Shown: one piece after another, positions 29,201 through 37,510 of the stretch | Position numbering within the stretch: position 1 is the stretch's first letter | Layout of the letters: the number at the start of each line of letters is the position of its first letter | Assembly: GCA_903882935.1 (NCBI GenBank) | Contig: CAIRZB010000084.1 | Span: 62,001-126,000 of the forward strand | Direction of reading: 5' to 3' | DNA from: an uncultured Parafilimonas sp. | GTDB taxonomy: Bacteria > Bacteroidota > Bacteroidia > Chitinophagales > Chitinophagaceae | Length of the DNA: 64,000 bases | Translations under genes and position numbers: made by a program | The notes under the pieces: model-generated | The model's input: only the letters and a program-made list of their open reading frames with translations | Databases searched by the model: none | Told to the model about the DNA's origin: nothing

Positions 29201-29885
29201 TTGCTTTACCGCTGTCTGTTGTGCCTAACGCCGCAATATCAAGTTCAATTTTAAAATAGCTTTCATTCCTGCCGTTTTGTAACTGGTAGTTGTTTTTGTT
29301 TTTATCCATCAACCTGCTGTCGTTGGCAGCCAGTATAATACTGGCCCTTTTGCTGCCCGGTGCTATCGTAAGCCCATATTTAAGCCGAAATATGGGTAAA
29401 TAATGAGCGTACAGCACCATATCTTCCTTGCTGCCCCCTATCCAAGTGGCACCACCCCAAGCAGATAAATCTGGGTTAGAGTTCATCAGTCCTGTTTCAA
29501 ACCAGCTTGTGTTTTTCGAGGATGATCCTTTTTGGTCCCAAACAGTTATTGTCCAAAAGTATCGGGTTGCTGCAGTAAGCGGTAAACCTGCATAGGCAAT
29601 GCCCAGTGCGGCACTTCCCGGCGTTTTATTGGTATTCCATAACTGCTTGCCGGTTTCATCCTTCACAATAATTTGCCAAGCTGTTTGTACACAACCGCGT
29701 TCGCCTGCCGGCGCTACCATTTGCCAGCTAAAACGGGGTTTAGCTACATCTATCCCAATGGGCTTGGCAGCGTATTCCACGGTAAGGTTTTCCACTTGCA
29801 CAGCGGCGTTTGCATTGCTAAAGCGTACGCAAAGCAGGGAAATAACCATCAGAAGCGGCAAACTGATATTTTTAGCACGGTACAT
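26223..29885 (-). CDS. GH78 alpha-L-rhamnosidase
   Basis: The enzyme removes terminal alpha-L-rhamnose from rhamnogalacturonan or glycosides. The 1220-residue protein has a signal peptide (to about residue 28), an N-terminal beta-domain (VENLTVEYAAKPIGIDVAKPRFSW), the GH78 motif PTDCPQRNERMGWSGD at about residue 770-785 with the catalytic acid region, an (alpha/alpha)6 barrel including TTIWERLNGYTLENGFGG, and a C-terminal beta-sandwich (WAKGYYDSPFGRISSSWK). Residues ~170-330 contain an extra beta-rich insert, lectin- or DUF1080-like, with Asn- and Gly-rich loops. It sits between the sugar kinase and lutA in a single-strand cluster. Confidence 0.93.
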   Translation of the reverse strand: MYRAKNISLPLLMVISLLCVRFSNANAAVQVENLTVEYAAKPIGIDVAKPRFSWQMVAPAGERGCVQTAWQIIVKDETGKQLWNTNKTPGSAALGIAYAGLPLTAATRYFWTITVWDQKGSSSKNTSWFETGLMNSNPDLSAWGGATWIGGSKEDMVLYAHYLPIFRLKYGLTIAPGSKRASIILAANDSRLMDKNKNNYQLQNGRNESYFKIELDIAALGTTDSGKAKLNIYRVGYTNNDVAGLAYKTFEIKQDYINNSNKNKEHLFNLKDEYGKLTFNVDGSDLFFVQEPNKPSNVGFTGFSGANNGAIVNLNPMGAGHDYITFGFLCDIGFSMDAGQQASVANLSVSNTRSPQNTLFSEDLASPQYAGIFQSMAKKVNSGLIVRNGAYHLSGGANGLFVTADPSHNAMPLLRTKFTTGNKKIADARLYVTARGIYEIYINGKRVGNHYYNPGLTQYNITHFYQTYDVTTMVANGQNAMGAMLGEGWWSGLLSFGAIWNHFGDRQSLLAKLVIKYADGTTSVITTNNHDWKYYNKGPIVYSSLDMGEVYDAGREAAIKNWATPAYDDKNWHPAVNVPLEGTSYTGGMPDFMGVKDVFNFDKLSLVGQIGEPAGVYQTLTAKSIKAVRKGVYVYNLGQNIVGVPKITLRSGKAGQKITVRYAEVLYPALKESGSNVGMIMTENYRAALSEDCYIMKDGPQVFQPYFTSHGFQYIEVTGIDAPLPLEDVQGVSISSITKLSASYNTSNEKVNKLWSNLVWSNIDNFLTIPTDCPQRNERMGWSGDISIFSRTATYISNADQFLKRHMVAMRNLQTAKGKFTDIAPVGGGFGGVLWGSAGITVAWETYEQYKDSGLLAEHYNAMAAYMAYVDSTISKETGLSTDNQLGDWLGPQNNTLGQDFLITAYHVFDLGIMAKVAVILNKTDDAVLFTDRYNERKAFFNKTFVGADKKTMGLIGVPMFVMPGTKPPTPVFKPADTQTSNAVGLALDVFSEENKPYMARNLADAVARENIDDNGVRRPKYSLMTGFIGTAWISKALSDNGYSLLAYKLLQNDQYPSWLYAVQQGATTIWERLNGYTLENGFGGNNSMNSFNHYSFGAIGQWMMAYSLGIQRDEPGFQKFILQPEPDPTGEMTWAKGYYDSPFGRISSSWKTGQGLLTYSATVPANSTATLYLPAASPQAVRESGKPATKATGVTFVKFEKGKAVYTLQPGTYIFVTKQ

Positions 29886-30008
29886 ACATTGGTTGTATTA
29901 AGTGATTTTAAAAGGCCAACCACAGGCGCTTTATGCAATGATCGACGCTTTACACACACGTTTTTGAAACCAGGCACTACAAATAAGCCCAGCATTGGCA
30001 ACGGCCTT

Positions 30009-31391
30009 TTACATAACAACATCCGTCTGCGCCGCATAATGCCTTAGGCCAATAATATTTTCCGGCACAGGTTTGCTATTCCAGCTTTCGTGTATGGCCA
30101 ACGCGGCCCCCAATGCCGATGCTTGGCCTACCGTGGCGGCGTACACCTCCAACTGCGGGAAAGCTTTGGCGAGCAACTGCATGTAAATTAGGTTAGCACC
30201 AAAGCCGCCATCCACAAATATTTGCTTTACCGCAGTGCCGCTTAACACAAGCTTTAGGCTATGTGCCTGCTGCAACATTATATCATACATCAGTTGATGG
30301 TATGCTGCTTCATAACTATTAAAACTGTGCAATGCCCGATGGCCAAACGCCGATTGCTGTACCATGGCTGTTTCAACGTCCAGCTGCCTTGTTGTGTCCA
30401 CATTTGGAAGACTATCCAAAAGAGATGGGTTATACACTACTGTTTTATAGTAATCTTGCGAAACGCCAAAATGTTCCCCCAACTTTTTAACCTGCTGTTC
30501 ATGTTCATACCCTGCAAATAGCCGCGATGCTTTTACCGGGTTACCTTGAAAGGTTAAATAACACAAACAATCCTGGTGCAGTTCGTAATCGCTTAACATG
30601 AAATGGTTGAAGGGATTTAAACTGATACACCAAGTGCCGGTGGATAACAATATAAACGGCTCACCAACCGAAGCTAGGTATGGCACCAGTGCCGCGGAAC
30701 TGTCGTGCAGGCCTTTACCACAAACAACACCTTTATCTTTTATGGCAATCGTTTTATCACTAGGAAAAATAGGCGCAAATAGTTTGTCTATACCTTCCTC
30801 CAACACCCATCTATGGTAAGTATTCTGCTGATAGTCCCATAACCCGGTATGGCAGCCGATGCTGGTGATATCAGTATATGTCTCACCGGTTAAAACAAAC
30901 GCCAAGTACTGTGGCAGATGGAGTGAATACTTGATACTGGCAAATGCATCCGGCCGTTCGTACTTAAGGCGATACAACTGCATACCGCTGTTGAGGTTGC
31001 CCAGCACAGGCGATGCGGTATGCTTTGCCATTACACTTTCACCGCCATAGGTATTATAAAACTGCTCCTTTAAATGCTCGGGGTAAGGTTTTAGATAGTT
31101 ATACAATGGTGTAACAGGCTGTAAGTCGGCACCAAGGTTTACAAAGCTTGCCCCGTAACCTGAAAAATTAACGGCCTTTACGTTAAATGCAGGGTTGTTG
31201 GTTATTTCAGCAAATTTGGATTTAAGCCAGGCAGTAAGTGCGTTAACATCCTCGCAGGGGTAGCCGTCTTCATCTGCCGTTTCCTGCAAATGGCTGGCTT
31301 CTTCGTACACCAAGTTGTACTGCTCATCAAACAGCAACGCTTTTTTGTTGGTTTTGCCCACATCAAATATTAGTATAACCGGGGTAGCCAT
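30009..31391 (-). CDS. FGGY-family kinase, probable L-rhamnulokinase
   Basis: The 460-residue protein has FGGY features: N-terminal IFDVGKTNKKALLFD, VNFSGYGASFVNLG, a central LLSTGTWCISLNPF phosphate loop, and IFVDGGFGANLIYMQLLA near the end. It belongs to the rhamnulokinase/fuculokinase branch and lies between the L-rhamnose isomerase and the GH78 rhamnosidase, so phosphorylation of L-rhamnulose is the likely reaction. It is only distantly similar to the gluconokinase-like enzyme at 14.5 kb. The gap to the isomerase gene holds a hairpin repeat. Confidence 0.85.
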   Translation of the reverse strand: MATPVILIFDVGKTNKKALLFDEQYNLVYEEASHLQETADEDGYPCEDVNALTAWLKSKFAEITNNPAFNVKAVNFSGYGASFVNLGADLQPVTPLYNYLKPYPEHLKEQFYNTYGGESVMAKHTASPVLGNLNSGMQLYRLKYERPDAFASIKYSLHLPQYLAFVLTGETYTDITSIGCHTGLWDYQQNTYHRWVLEEGIDKLFAPIFPSDKTIAIKDKGVVCGKGLHDSSAALVPYLASVGEPFILLSTGTWCISLNPFNHFMLSDYELHQDCLCYLTFQGNPVKASRLFAGYEHEQQVKKLGEHFGVSQDYYKTVVYNPSLLDSLPNVDTTRQLDVETAMVQQSAFGHRALHSFNSYEAAYHQLMYDIMLQQAHSLKLVLSGTAVKQIFVDGGFGANLIYMQLLAKAFPQLEVYAATVGQASALGAALAIHESWNSKPVPENIIGLRHYAAQTDVVM

Positions 31392-31410
31392 ATTGCATTT
31401 TTGTTATTTC

Positions 31411-31449
31411 GCCTCACCCCAACACCTCTCTTCGCGGAGAGGGGCAGAG
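31411..31449. repeat. REP-like element with CTCTC..GAGAG hairpin
   Basis: GCCTCACCCC is followed by a CCTCTC-TTCGCG-GAGAGG hairpin and then GGCAGAG. This arrangement recalls the short dispersed repeats found between genes in many Bacteroidota. It lies between the rhamnose isomerase and kinase genes. Confidence 0.55.
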
Positions 31450-31476
31450 CCAATTATTTATTAAGTTGTCCCCATC

Positions 31477-32751
31477 TCAAAGCCCAGTGGCTACAGTCTT
31501 CAGCCCTCGTTCTTTTATTAAGTTTGCACGTACGTTTTTGTGCCTAAACAAGCCCAACGGGTTTAATGCACCGCCTGACCTTAGCCGGGCCTCTGCCACC
31601 AACGCGCGAACGTCGGTTCGGAAAGCCTCCTGCAACACTTCCTGTGCGGTAACCACATCGTTGTTGTTTTGCGCTTCCTCCAGTTTTTTGCGGTCAACCA
31701 GCAATGCTTGGGCATATGTTATCATGATAGCTTCCACCGATTGCAGCAAGTCTTCCAGCGGATCTTTTACATTATGGCTGGCATCAATCATCCAACCCAA
31801 ACCTGTGGCATGGTCTATGCCTTTGGCATCCATGCCTTCCACCAACTCGTTAAAAATCAGGAACAGTTGGTAGGGTTTTATGCTACCCACTGTAAGGTCG
31901 TCATCGCCATATTTACTGTCGTTAAAATGAAAGCCGCCCAGCTTGCCCTCCATCAGCAGCAATGCCACAATCTGCTCAATATTGGCGTTGGGTAAATGGT
32001 GGCCAAGGTCTACCAGTGTTTGCGCTTTTGGGCCCAGTTTGTTAACGTACGTAAACGACTGCCCCCAGTCGCCCACTGTGGTGCTATAAAAATTGGGTTC
32101 GTAGGCTTTATATTCTACAAACATCTTCCAATCATTTGGCAGGGCTGCATAGATCTCGTGCAAGCTTTCCAACGTGTTTTGAAAAGCCTTGCGGAAATTA
32201 AGCTGGCCGGGGAAACAACTGCCGTCGCTTAACCAAACGGTGAGCGATTGCGAGCCTAATGCAACACCGTGCTTAATTACCTGTATATTGTGTTCAATAG
32301 CCTGCTGGCGTACCGCCTTGTTTACGTGTTGCAGCGATCCAAATTTATAACTCAATGCCTGCCCAGGCTGGTCTTGAAAAGTGTTGCTGTTCATGGCATC
32401 AAACCGTATACCGTGCTGTGCTGCAAGGGCTTTGATGCTGGCAGCATCCTGGGGAATATCCCAGGGTATGTGCAGCGATATGGCCCCGCTGCTTTGGTTA
32501 AGTGCATGCAACAGCCCGATATCCTCAATTTTCTCCTCCAGGCTGCGCGGCTCGCCCCCGCCTGCAAAACGGCCAAACCTAGTACCGCCCGTACCCAAGG
32601 CCCAAGAGGGTATGGCCACTTGAAATTTGATTAATTTTTGCAATACGGCCTCAACATTATCCGTATTGTTTGCCAAAAAATCAAACCTGCGGCAATGTTC
32701 TGCTAATAATGATTGGTTGTGGCCGTGGATGGTATTTTTTTCAATATGCAT
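31477..32751 (-). CDS. rhaI: L-rhamnose isomerase (TIM-barrel, Pseudomonas RhaI type)
   Basis: The enzyme converts L-rhamnose to L-rhamnulose. The 424-residue protein shows IPSWALGTGGTRFGRFAGGGEPRSLEEKIED near the start, the pattern of the Pseudomonas stutzeri type isomerase rather than E. coli RhaA. Metal-site segments follow: FVEYKAYEPNFYST, LVDLGHHLPNANIEQ and GGFHFNDSKYGDDDL. It is the first gene of the minus-strand rhamnose cluster and is divergent from xdhC. A promoter-like pair lies just upstream. No rhamnulose-1-phosphate aldolase follows in this window. Confidence 0.93.
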   Translation of the reverse strand: MHIEKNTIHGHNQSLLAEHCRRFDFLANNTDNVEAVLQKLIKFQVAIPSWALGTGGTRFGRFAGGGEPRSLEEKIEDIGLLHALNQSSGAISLHIPWDIPQDAASIKALAAQHGIRFDAMNSNTFQDQPGQALSYKFGSLQHVNKAVRQQAIEHNIQVIKHGVALGSQSLTVWLSDGSCFPGQLNFRKAFQNTLESLHEIYAALPNDWKMFVEYKAYEPNFYSTTVGDWGQSFTYVNKLGPKAQTLVDLGHHLPNANIEQIVALLLMEGKLGGFHFNDSKYGDDDLTVGSIKPYQLFLIFNELVEGMDAKGIDHATGLGWMIDASHNVKDPLEDLLQSVEAIMITYAQALLVDRKKLEEAQNNNDVVTAQEVLQEAFRTDVRALVAEARLRSGGALNPLGLFRHKNVRANLIKERGLKTVATGL

Positions 32752-32785
32752 TGCAATGTTTTTCGATGGTAAAATTAAGGGTGGG

Positions 32786-32816
32786 CAAAATACCGCCTGC
32801 CCTAAAGTACACCAAG
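32786..32816 (-). promoter_or_regulatory. Probable promoter of the rhamnose cluster
   Basis: On the minus strand TATTTTG (32792-32786), one base short of TAnnTTTG, is preceded after 20 bases by CTTG (32816-32813). It lies 35 bases upstream of the rhaI ATG. Confidence 0.4.
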
Positions 32817-33017
32817 TTTAAAATTAACCGTTATTGGGTAAAAATAGAAATGATAGGTTTTAGTGCCGTCATGGGCTGTATGAAAAGTAGGTAAGGTTTT
32901 TGGAATTTTCCCGCAACGCGCATTAAAAAATTAGGGATGAAAGACGTTTTAAAAAACAGTTACACAGCCATTTGCGCACGTTAAAACAACTACTTTTACG
33001 CAGGCAAATTGATTGGC

Positions 33018-34142
33018 ATGAAAGAAATTAAGGCATTGATTGATGCTTTTGAGAAGGCAAGCCGAGAAGGCAGGCGATGCGCATTGGCAACGGTGGTGCA
33101 TGTGGAGGGTTCCTCGTACCGGCGGCCGGGGGCAAGAATGTTGGTGGATGACACGGGCCAGTTAACAGGGGCTATAAGCGGCGGCTGTTTAGAAGGCGAT
33201 GCATTAACCAAGGCCATGTTGGTGCTGGGCAGGCAAAAAGCCAAGCTGGTAACGTATGATACCAATGACGATGACGATGCCAAACTTGGCGTAGGCCTAG
33301 GATGCAACGGTATAATTCAAGTATTGATAGAACCCATAATTACAACGGATGCCAACAACCCGATAACATTGTTAAAAGCAACAACAAATAACCGACAAAG
33401 CGCAGTGCTGGTTACATTGTATAATTTATTGCAAAAAAACGAGGAGCAACCAGGCACCTGCATGTTGATTTCGCAGGATGGTACAACCATATTTAAACAA
33501 AATACGGTGCCCCTGCCTGAACCCGTAGTTGCCGACGCCGGGCAGGCCTTGCAAACCCATACCAGTAACTTTAAAACATACCCGGCCGACCACCAAAAAC
33601 TATCCGCATTTATTGAGTACATGCCGCCCTGTATATCGGTGGTGGTGGTTGGTGCGGGCAACGATGTAATGCCTTTGGTAAGTATGGCTGCCATATTGGG
33701 CTGGCAAACCACCGTTATTGACGGTAGGCATACCCATGCAACAGCCGAGCGTTTTAATTACGGCTGCCAAGTAATGGTAAGCAAACCCGAGCAGGCATTA
33801 GAGCGCGTTATTATTGACGCGCGAACCGCGGTTGTTTTGATGACCCATAACTATAATTACGATTTGGCGGTTTTGCGCAACCTTACCGTTACCCAAGCCG
33901 CCTATATTGGTATGCTAGGGCCCAAAAAAAAGCTTGCACGAATGTTAAGCGAACTTGAAAATGAGGGCATTGATTTAAATAACAACCTACTAAGCCGTTT
34001 GTACGGCCCAACAGGTTTGCATATTGGGGCAGAAACACCCGAGGAAATAGCATTGGCTATTTTAGCCGAAATAAAAGCGGTATTTTCCCATTGCGCTGGC
34101 GGGCTGTTGCGAGACCATAACCAAGCCATTCATGAAAGGTAA
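33018..34142 (+). CDS. XdhC/CoxI-family protein
   Basis: XdhC-family proteins bind and sulfurate molybdenum cofactor for delivery to xanthine dehydrogenase-type enzymes. The 374-residue protein has the N-terminal signature VHVEGSSYRRPGARMLVDD and ISGGCLEGDA, and a C-terminal Rossmann domain (VVVVGAGNDVMPLVSMAAILGW, MTHNYNYDLAVLRNL, YIGMLGPKKK). The ATG at 33018 is preferred over TTG at 33009. No molybdenum hydroxylase genes flank it in the window, so its client enzyme must be encoded elsewhere. Confidence 0.92.
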   Translation: MKEIKALIDAFEKASREGRRCALATVVHVEGSSYRRPGARMLVDDTGQLTGAISGGCLEGDALTKAMLVLGRQKAKLVTYDTNDDDDAKLGVGLGCNGIIQVLIEPIITTDANNPITLLKATTNNRQSAVLVTLYNLLQKNEEQPGTCMLISQDGTTIFKQNTVPLPEPVVADAGQALQTHTSNFKTYPADHQKLSAFIEYMPPCISVVVVGAGNDVMPLVSMAAILGWQTTVIDGRHTHATAERFNYGCQVMVSKPEQALERVIIDARTAVVLMTHNYNYDLAVLRNLTVTQAAYIGMLGPKKKLARMLSELENEGIDLNNNLLSRLYGPTGLHIGAETPEEIALAILAEIKAVFSHCAGGLLRDHNQAIHER

Positions 34143-34250
34143 AAAGCCATTACCGAAAAATCCCCATAAGGCGGCCGATTGTTGCCAGTAACCAACCCAC
34201 CCATAATTGGCAGCAACCATCTTTACAGGTTTGTATACCCCAAAAAAAAA

Positions 34251-34273
34251 TCCCGTTCAAAAATTGAACGGGA
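34251..34273. terminator. Bidirectional terminator between xdhC and rpsP
   Basis: TCCCGTTCAA pairs perfectly with TTGAACGGGA around AAA. A run of nine A on the left gives a U-run for rpsP on the minus strand; CTTTTAT on the right serves xdhC. Confidence 0.9.
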
Positions 34274-34305
34274 CTTTTATACGATTTTCGTCAAGCTGCA
34301 AAACG

Positions 34306-34746
34306 CTATGCCGGACTTTCGTTGCTGTTTTCAACCTTTCTAACGAAAGATTGACCCGGACGGCGTGACCGCTGAGCCTTTTTGTGCTCTTCGTTGCGGC
34401 GCTTTAGGTTTACTTCATGTTCTTCATGCCATTTTTGGAACTTAACCATGGCAGCAGCTTCATCAAATAAACCAAGTTTTACACCACGCAACAAATGCTT
34501 TAAATACAACACACCCTTAAATGAAAGAATACGCCTAACAGTATCAGTAGGCTCGGCACCTTTGTGCAGCCATTCTAACGCTTTTTGACGATCTAACTGG
34601 ATTGTTGCCGGTACGGTTAACGGGTTGTACGTACCAATCTTTTGGATAAACTTACCATCCCTGGGTGCACGGGCATCTGCCACTACTATAAAGTAGAACG
34701 GACGCTTCTTAGAGCCGTGCCTCTGTAGTCTCATCTTGACTGCCAT
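34306..34746 (-). CDS. rpsP: 30S ribosomal protein S16
   Basis: The 146-residue protein begins [40 protein letters not shown]-type, the universal S16 N-terminus, followed by the [13 protein letters not shown] motif. S16 is an assembly protein of the small ribosomal subunit. The family core is about 80-90 residues; here a charged Lys/Arg/Glu-rich tail of some 50 residues (from [17 protein letters not shown] on) is added, which is seen in Bacteroidota. The gene is monocistronic here: rimM, often the neighbour, is not present. Confidence 0.96.
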   Translation of the reverse strand: MAVKMRLQRHGSKKRPFYFIVVADARAPRDGKFIQKIGTYNPLTVPATIQLDRQKALEWLHKGAEPTDTVRRILSFKGVLYLKHLLRGVKLGLFDEAAAMVKFQKWHEEHEVNLKRRNEEHKKAQRSRRPGQSFVRKVENSNESPA

Positions 34747-34797
34747 CTTAAATAGAAATTTAAAGGCTAAAAAATTAGGTTAACATTTACTGAGCGG

Positions 34798-34828
34798 CAA
34801 AAATAATTTTTTTGGATGAATAACCAAA
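34798..34828 (-). promoter_or_regulatory. Consensus promoter of rpsP
   Basis: On the minus strand TTTG (34828-34825), a 19-base spacer and TATTTTTG (34805-34798) match the Bacteroidota housekeeping consensus exactly. The -7 box lies 51 bases before the ATG. Confidence 0.85.
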
Positions 34829-35024
34829 AAAGTTTCAAGCTTAATGTGCACAATACACCTTATTAAGGCGATATTAACAAAATTGCTTACAAGTTCAATT
34901 TTTTACAAAAGGCACCGTACTATTTACCGTTTTGCTAACCTACTGAACAATTATTGGTTTATATATCGGCCATTTCAACACCCATAAAAATATTAACAAC
35001 TAAGCAAATTATATCAGCACTACG

Positions 35025-36344
35025 CTACCTCCGCATGCCAGGCATTTTACCCATCGGCATTTTGTTCATCATTTTCATCATGTTACGCATTTGGTCAAAC
35101 TGTTTCATAAACGCGTTTACATCGGTTAAATCCTTTCCGCTGCCTTTGGCTATACGCAAACGGCGTCCAGGATTTATTACATCTGGGTTAGCCCTTTCAA
35201 ACGGGGTCATGCTTTTAATCATGGCTTCAATGCCTTTAAAAGCATCGTCGCTTATGTCAATATCTTTAATCGCCTTGCCCATGCCGGGTATCATACCCAT
35301 AAGATCTTTAAGGTTACCCATTTTTTTAATCTGCTGCAACTGGTCTAAAAAATCCTGAAAATCAAACTGGTTTTTCCTAATTTTTTTCTCCAGCCTTTTT
35401 GCTTCCACCTCATCGTACTGCGCCTGGGCCTTTTCTACCAATGTGGTAATATCACCCATACCCAAAATACGCTGGGCCATACGGTCGGGGTAAAAAACAT
35501 CCAGCGTGTCTAACTTTTCACCGCTGCTAACAAACTTTATGGGCTTGTTAACGGTGTATTTAATTGACAAAGCAGCACCACCCCTTGTATCGCCGTCTAA
35601 TTTGGTAAGCACCACGCCGCTAAAGTCAAGCCGGTCGTTAAATGCTTTGGCCGTATTAACAGCATCCTGGCCGGTCATGCTATCTACAACAAACAAAATT
35701 TCCGTGGGCTTAACCGCGGTTTTAATATCTGCCACCTCGGTCATCATTACCTCGTCAATGGCAAGGCGACCCGCCGTATCTATTATTACTACATTTTTAT
35801 TTTTGCTGCGCGCCTCCTTAATGGCGTTCTGGGCAATTTCAACAGCATTTTTATTATCCCGTTCGCTGTATACATCAACACCTACCTGTTCCCCCAACAC
35901 CGTTAACTGGTCAATGGCCGCAGGCCTGTAAATATCTGCCGCAACCAGCAATGGAGACTTCCCTTTCTTTGTTTTTAAATAACTGGCCAGCTTACCGCTA
36001 AAAGTTGTTTTACCGCTACCTTGTAGGCCAGCCACCAAAATAATGGCCGGGTTGCCGGTAATGTTAAACTCAGCTTCGGTGCCGCCCATCAGCTCAGCAA
36101 GTTCATCCTGCACAATTTTAACCATTAGCTGGCCGGGGCTAATCGCATTAATAACCTTTGCCCCCGAGGCTTTATCCTTTACCTTATCAGTAAATTCTTT
36201 GGCAATTTTATAGTTAACGTCGGCATCAATCAAAGCCCGGCGTATATCTTTTACGGTATTGGCAATATTCAGTTCATTAATACGTGCTTCGCCTTTAAGG
36301 TTTTTAAAGGCACTCTCCAACCGCTCGGTAAGATTATTGAACAT
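35025..36344 (-). CDS. ffh: Signal recognition particle protein Ffh
   Basis: Ffh is the SRP54 GTPase that binds signal sequences and SRP RNA and docks with FtsY. The 439-residue protein has the N-domain (LTERLESAFKNLKGEARI), then G motifs GLQGSGKTTFSGKLA, DTAGRLAIDE and TKLDGDTRGGAAL, and a methionine-rich M domain (MGNLKDLMGMIPGMGKA, ending KMMNKMPMGKMPGMRR). All are in the expected order at normal length. It is transcribed alone, upstream of rpsP on the same strand but with a separate rpsP promoter in between. Confidence 0.97.
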   Translation of the reverse strand: MFNNLTERLESAFKNLKGEARINELNIANTVKDIRRALIDADVNYKIAKEFTDKVKDKASGAKVINAISPGQLMVKIVQDELAELMGGTEAEFNITGNPAIILVAGLQGSGKTTFSGKLASYLKTKKGKSPLLVAADIYRPAAIDQLTVLGEQVGVDVYSERDNKNAVEIAQNAIKEARSKNKNVVIIDTAGRLAIDEVMMTEVADIKTAVKPTEILFVVDSMTGQDAVNTAKAFNDRLDFSGVVLTKLDGDTRGGAALSIKYTVNKPIKFVSSGEKLDTLDVFYPDRMAQRILGMGDITTLVEKAQAQYDEVEAKRLEKKIRKNQFDFQDFLDQLQQIKKMGNLKDLMGMIPGMGKAIKDIDISDDAFKGIEAMIKSMTPFERANPDVINPGRRLRIAKGSGKDLTDVNAFMKQFDQMRNMMKMMNKMPMGKMPGMRR

Positions 36345-36396
36345 AGTATAAATTATTTAGGGTAATGGCAGCCATTTTTGCCTGTTTACCGGGGTG

Positions 36397-36404
36397 CAAA
36401 TGTA
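36397..36404 (-). promoter_or_regulatory. -7 element of ffh
   Basis: The minus strand reads TACATTTG, an exact TAnnTTTG, 52 bases before the ATG. The -33 region has only a weak match (GTTT). Confidence 0.6.
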
Positions 36405-36584
36405 AACAATATACATTTTACTGAAACCTGCATTAAAAACTAAATGTAATTTATTTAGCGCAGTAGCTATTTGCCCTATAACAAGGCCAAATAGCTTGGT
36501 GGAAGTAAGCCAAAAAAAACCTTTCTTTGACCGCTGAAAAAACAACCCACGCATCTGGTTACATACCAATTTGGTAAACCCTTG

Positions 36585-37373
36585 ATGAGCATATTAACAA
36601 AATTGAATCGCATGACAAGTGAATACAACGCACCATTAGGCAAACGGCATACCATACTGGAAATTGCAGTATTTAACGCAACCTCGGCACTGGTTGCGGC
36701 CGCCGCAGGGGCTGACAGGATTGAATTGTGCGAAAACGCCGCAGAAGGAGGCACCACCCCCAGCTACGGAACATTAAAAACAGTGAAGCAGGCTCTAAGC
36801 ATACCCGTGTTCCCCATCATTAGGCCACGCGGTGGTGATTTTCTATTTTCTGCCGATGAGTTTGAAGTGATGAAATGGGATATTAAAATGGTAAAGGAAT
36901 TGGGCTTCCAAGGGCTGGTTACTGGGCTGTTGAATGCTGACGGGACGGTTGACAAAGAAAGGACTAAGGAGTTGGTTGAGCTTGCTTACCCGTTACAAGT
37001 TACCTTTCACCGCGCTTTCGACAGGGCGGAGAGCCCACTGCAAGCCATGGAGGATGTTATTGCCTGCGGATGCAGCCGCATTTTAACCAGTGGCCAGGTG
37101 CCCAATGCTTACGACGCAAAAGAATTGATTGGCGAGTTAGTTAAACGGGCTGATGGCCGCGTTATTATTATGCCTGGCAGCGGGGTGCGTAGTGGCAATA
37201 TAGCCAGGTTGGCCGAATATACCGGGGCTGTTGAGCTGCATTCTTCTGCCCGAATTCTGCAATCAACCGCAATGGCCTATATAAAGGAAAGCATGCAGGA
37301 AGACCTGACCACTGTAACTGTAGATACAGATGAGATACAAAAAATGAAGGCTGCAATAGCCAGTGCGCAATAA
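36585..37373 (+). CDS. cutC: CutC-family copper homeostasis protein
   Basis: The 262-residue TIM-barrel protein has the CutC pattern: ILEIAVFNATSALVAAAAGADRIELCENAAEGGTTPSYG near the start, PIIRPRGGDFLFS, VTFHRAFDRAESP, RILTSGQVPNAYD and IIMPGSGVRSGNI. Members are linked to copper homeostasis in E. coli and eukaryotes, but the biochemical role is not settled. ATG codons at 36585 and 36612 are both possible; the first adds nine residues and neither adds a signal. It is divergent from ffh and stands alone. Confidence 0.92.
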   Translation: MSILTKLNRMTSEYNAPLGKRHTILEIAVFNATSALVAAAAGADRIELCENAAEGGTTPSYGTLKTVKQALSIPVFPIIRPRGGDFLFSADEFEVMKWDIKMVKELGFQGLVTGLLNADGTVDKERTKELVELAYPLQVTFHRAFDRAESPLQAMEDVIACGCSRILTSGQVPNAYDAKELIGELVKRADGRVIIMPGSGVRSGNIARLAEYTGAVELHSSARILQSTAMAYIKESMQEDLTTVTVDTDEIQKMKAAIASAQ

Positions 37374-37510
37374 TGGATATTGCAGCAAATAACTTGCTAA
37401 AATGATTTATTGCGCACCCCTGGAAATGCTGATAGCTGAGTACTTGGTGAACGAAAAACGCAGCCATGCACACACAAACAGCTTAATGCCTAAAAAGCCC
37501 CGCCACCTTT

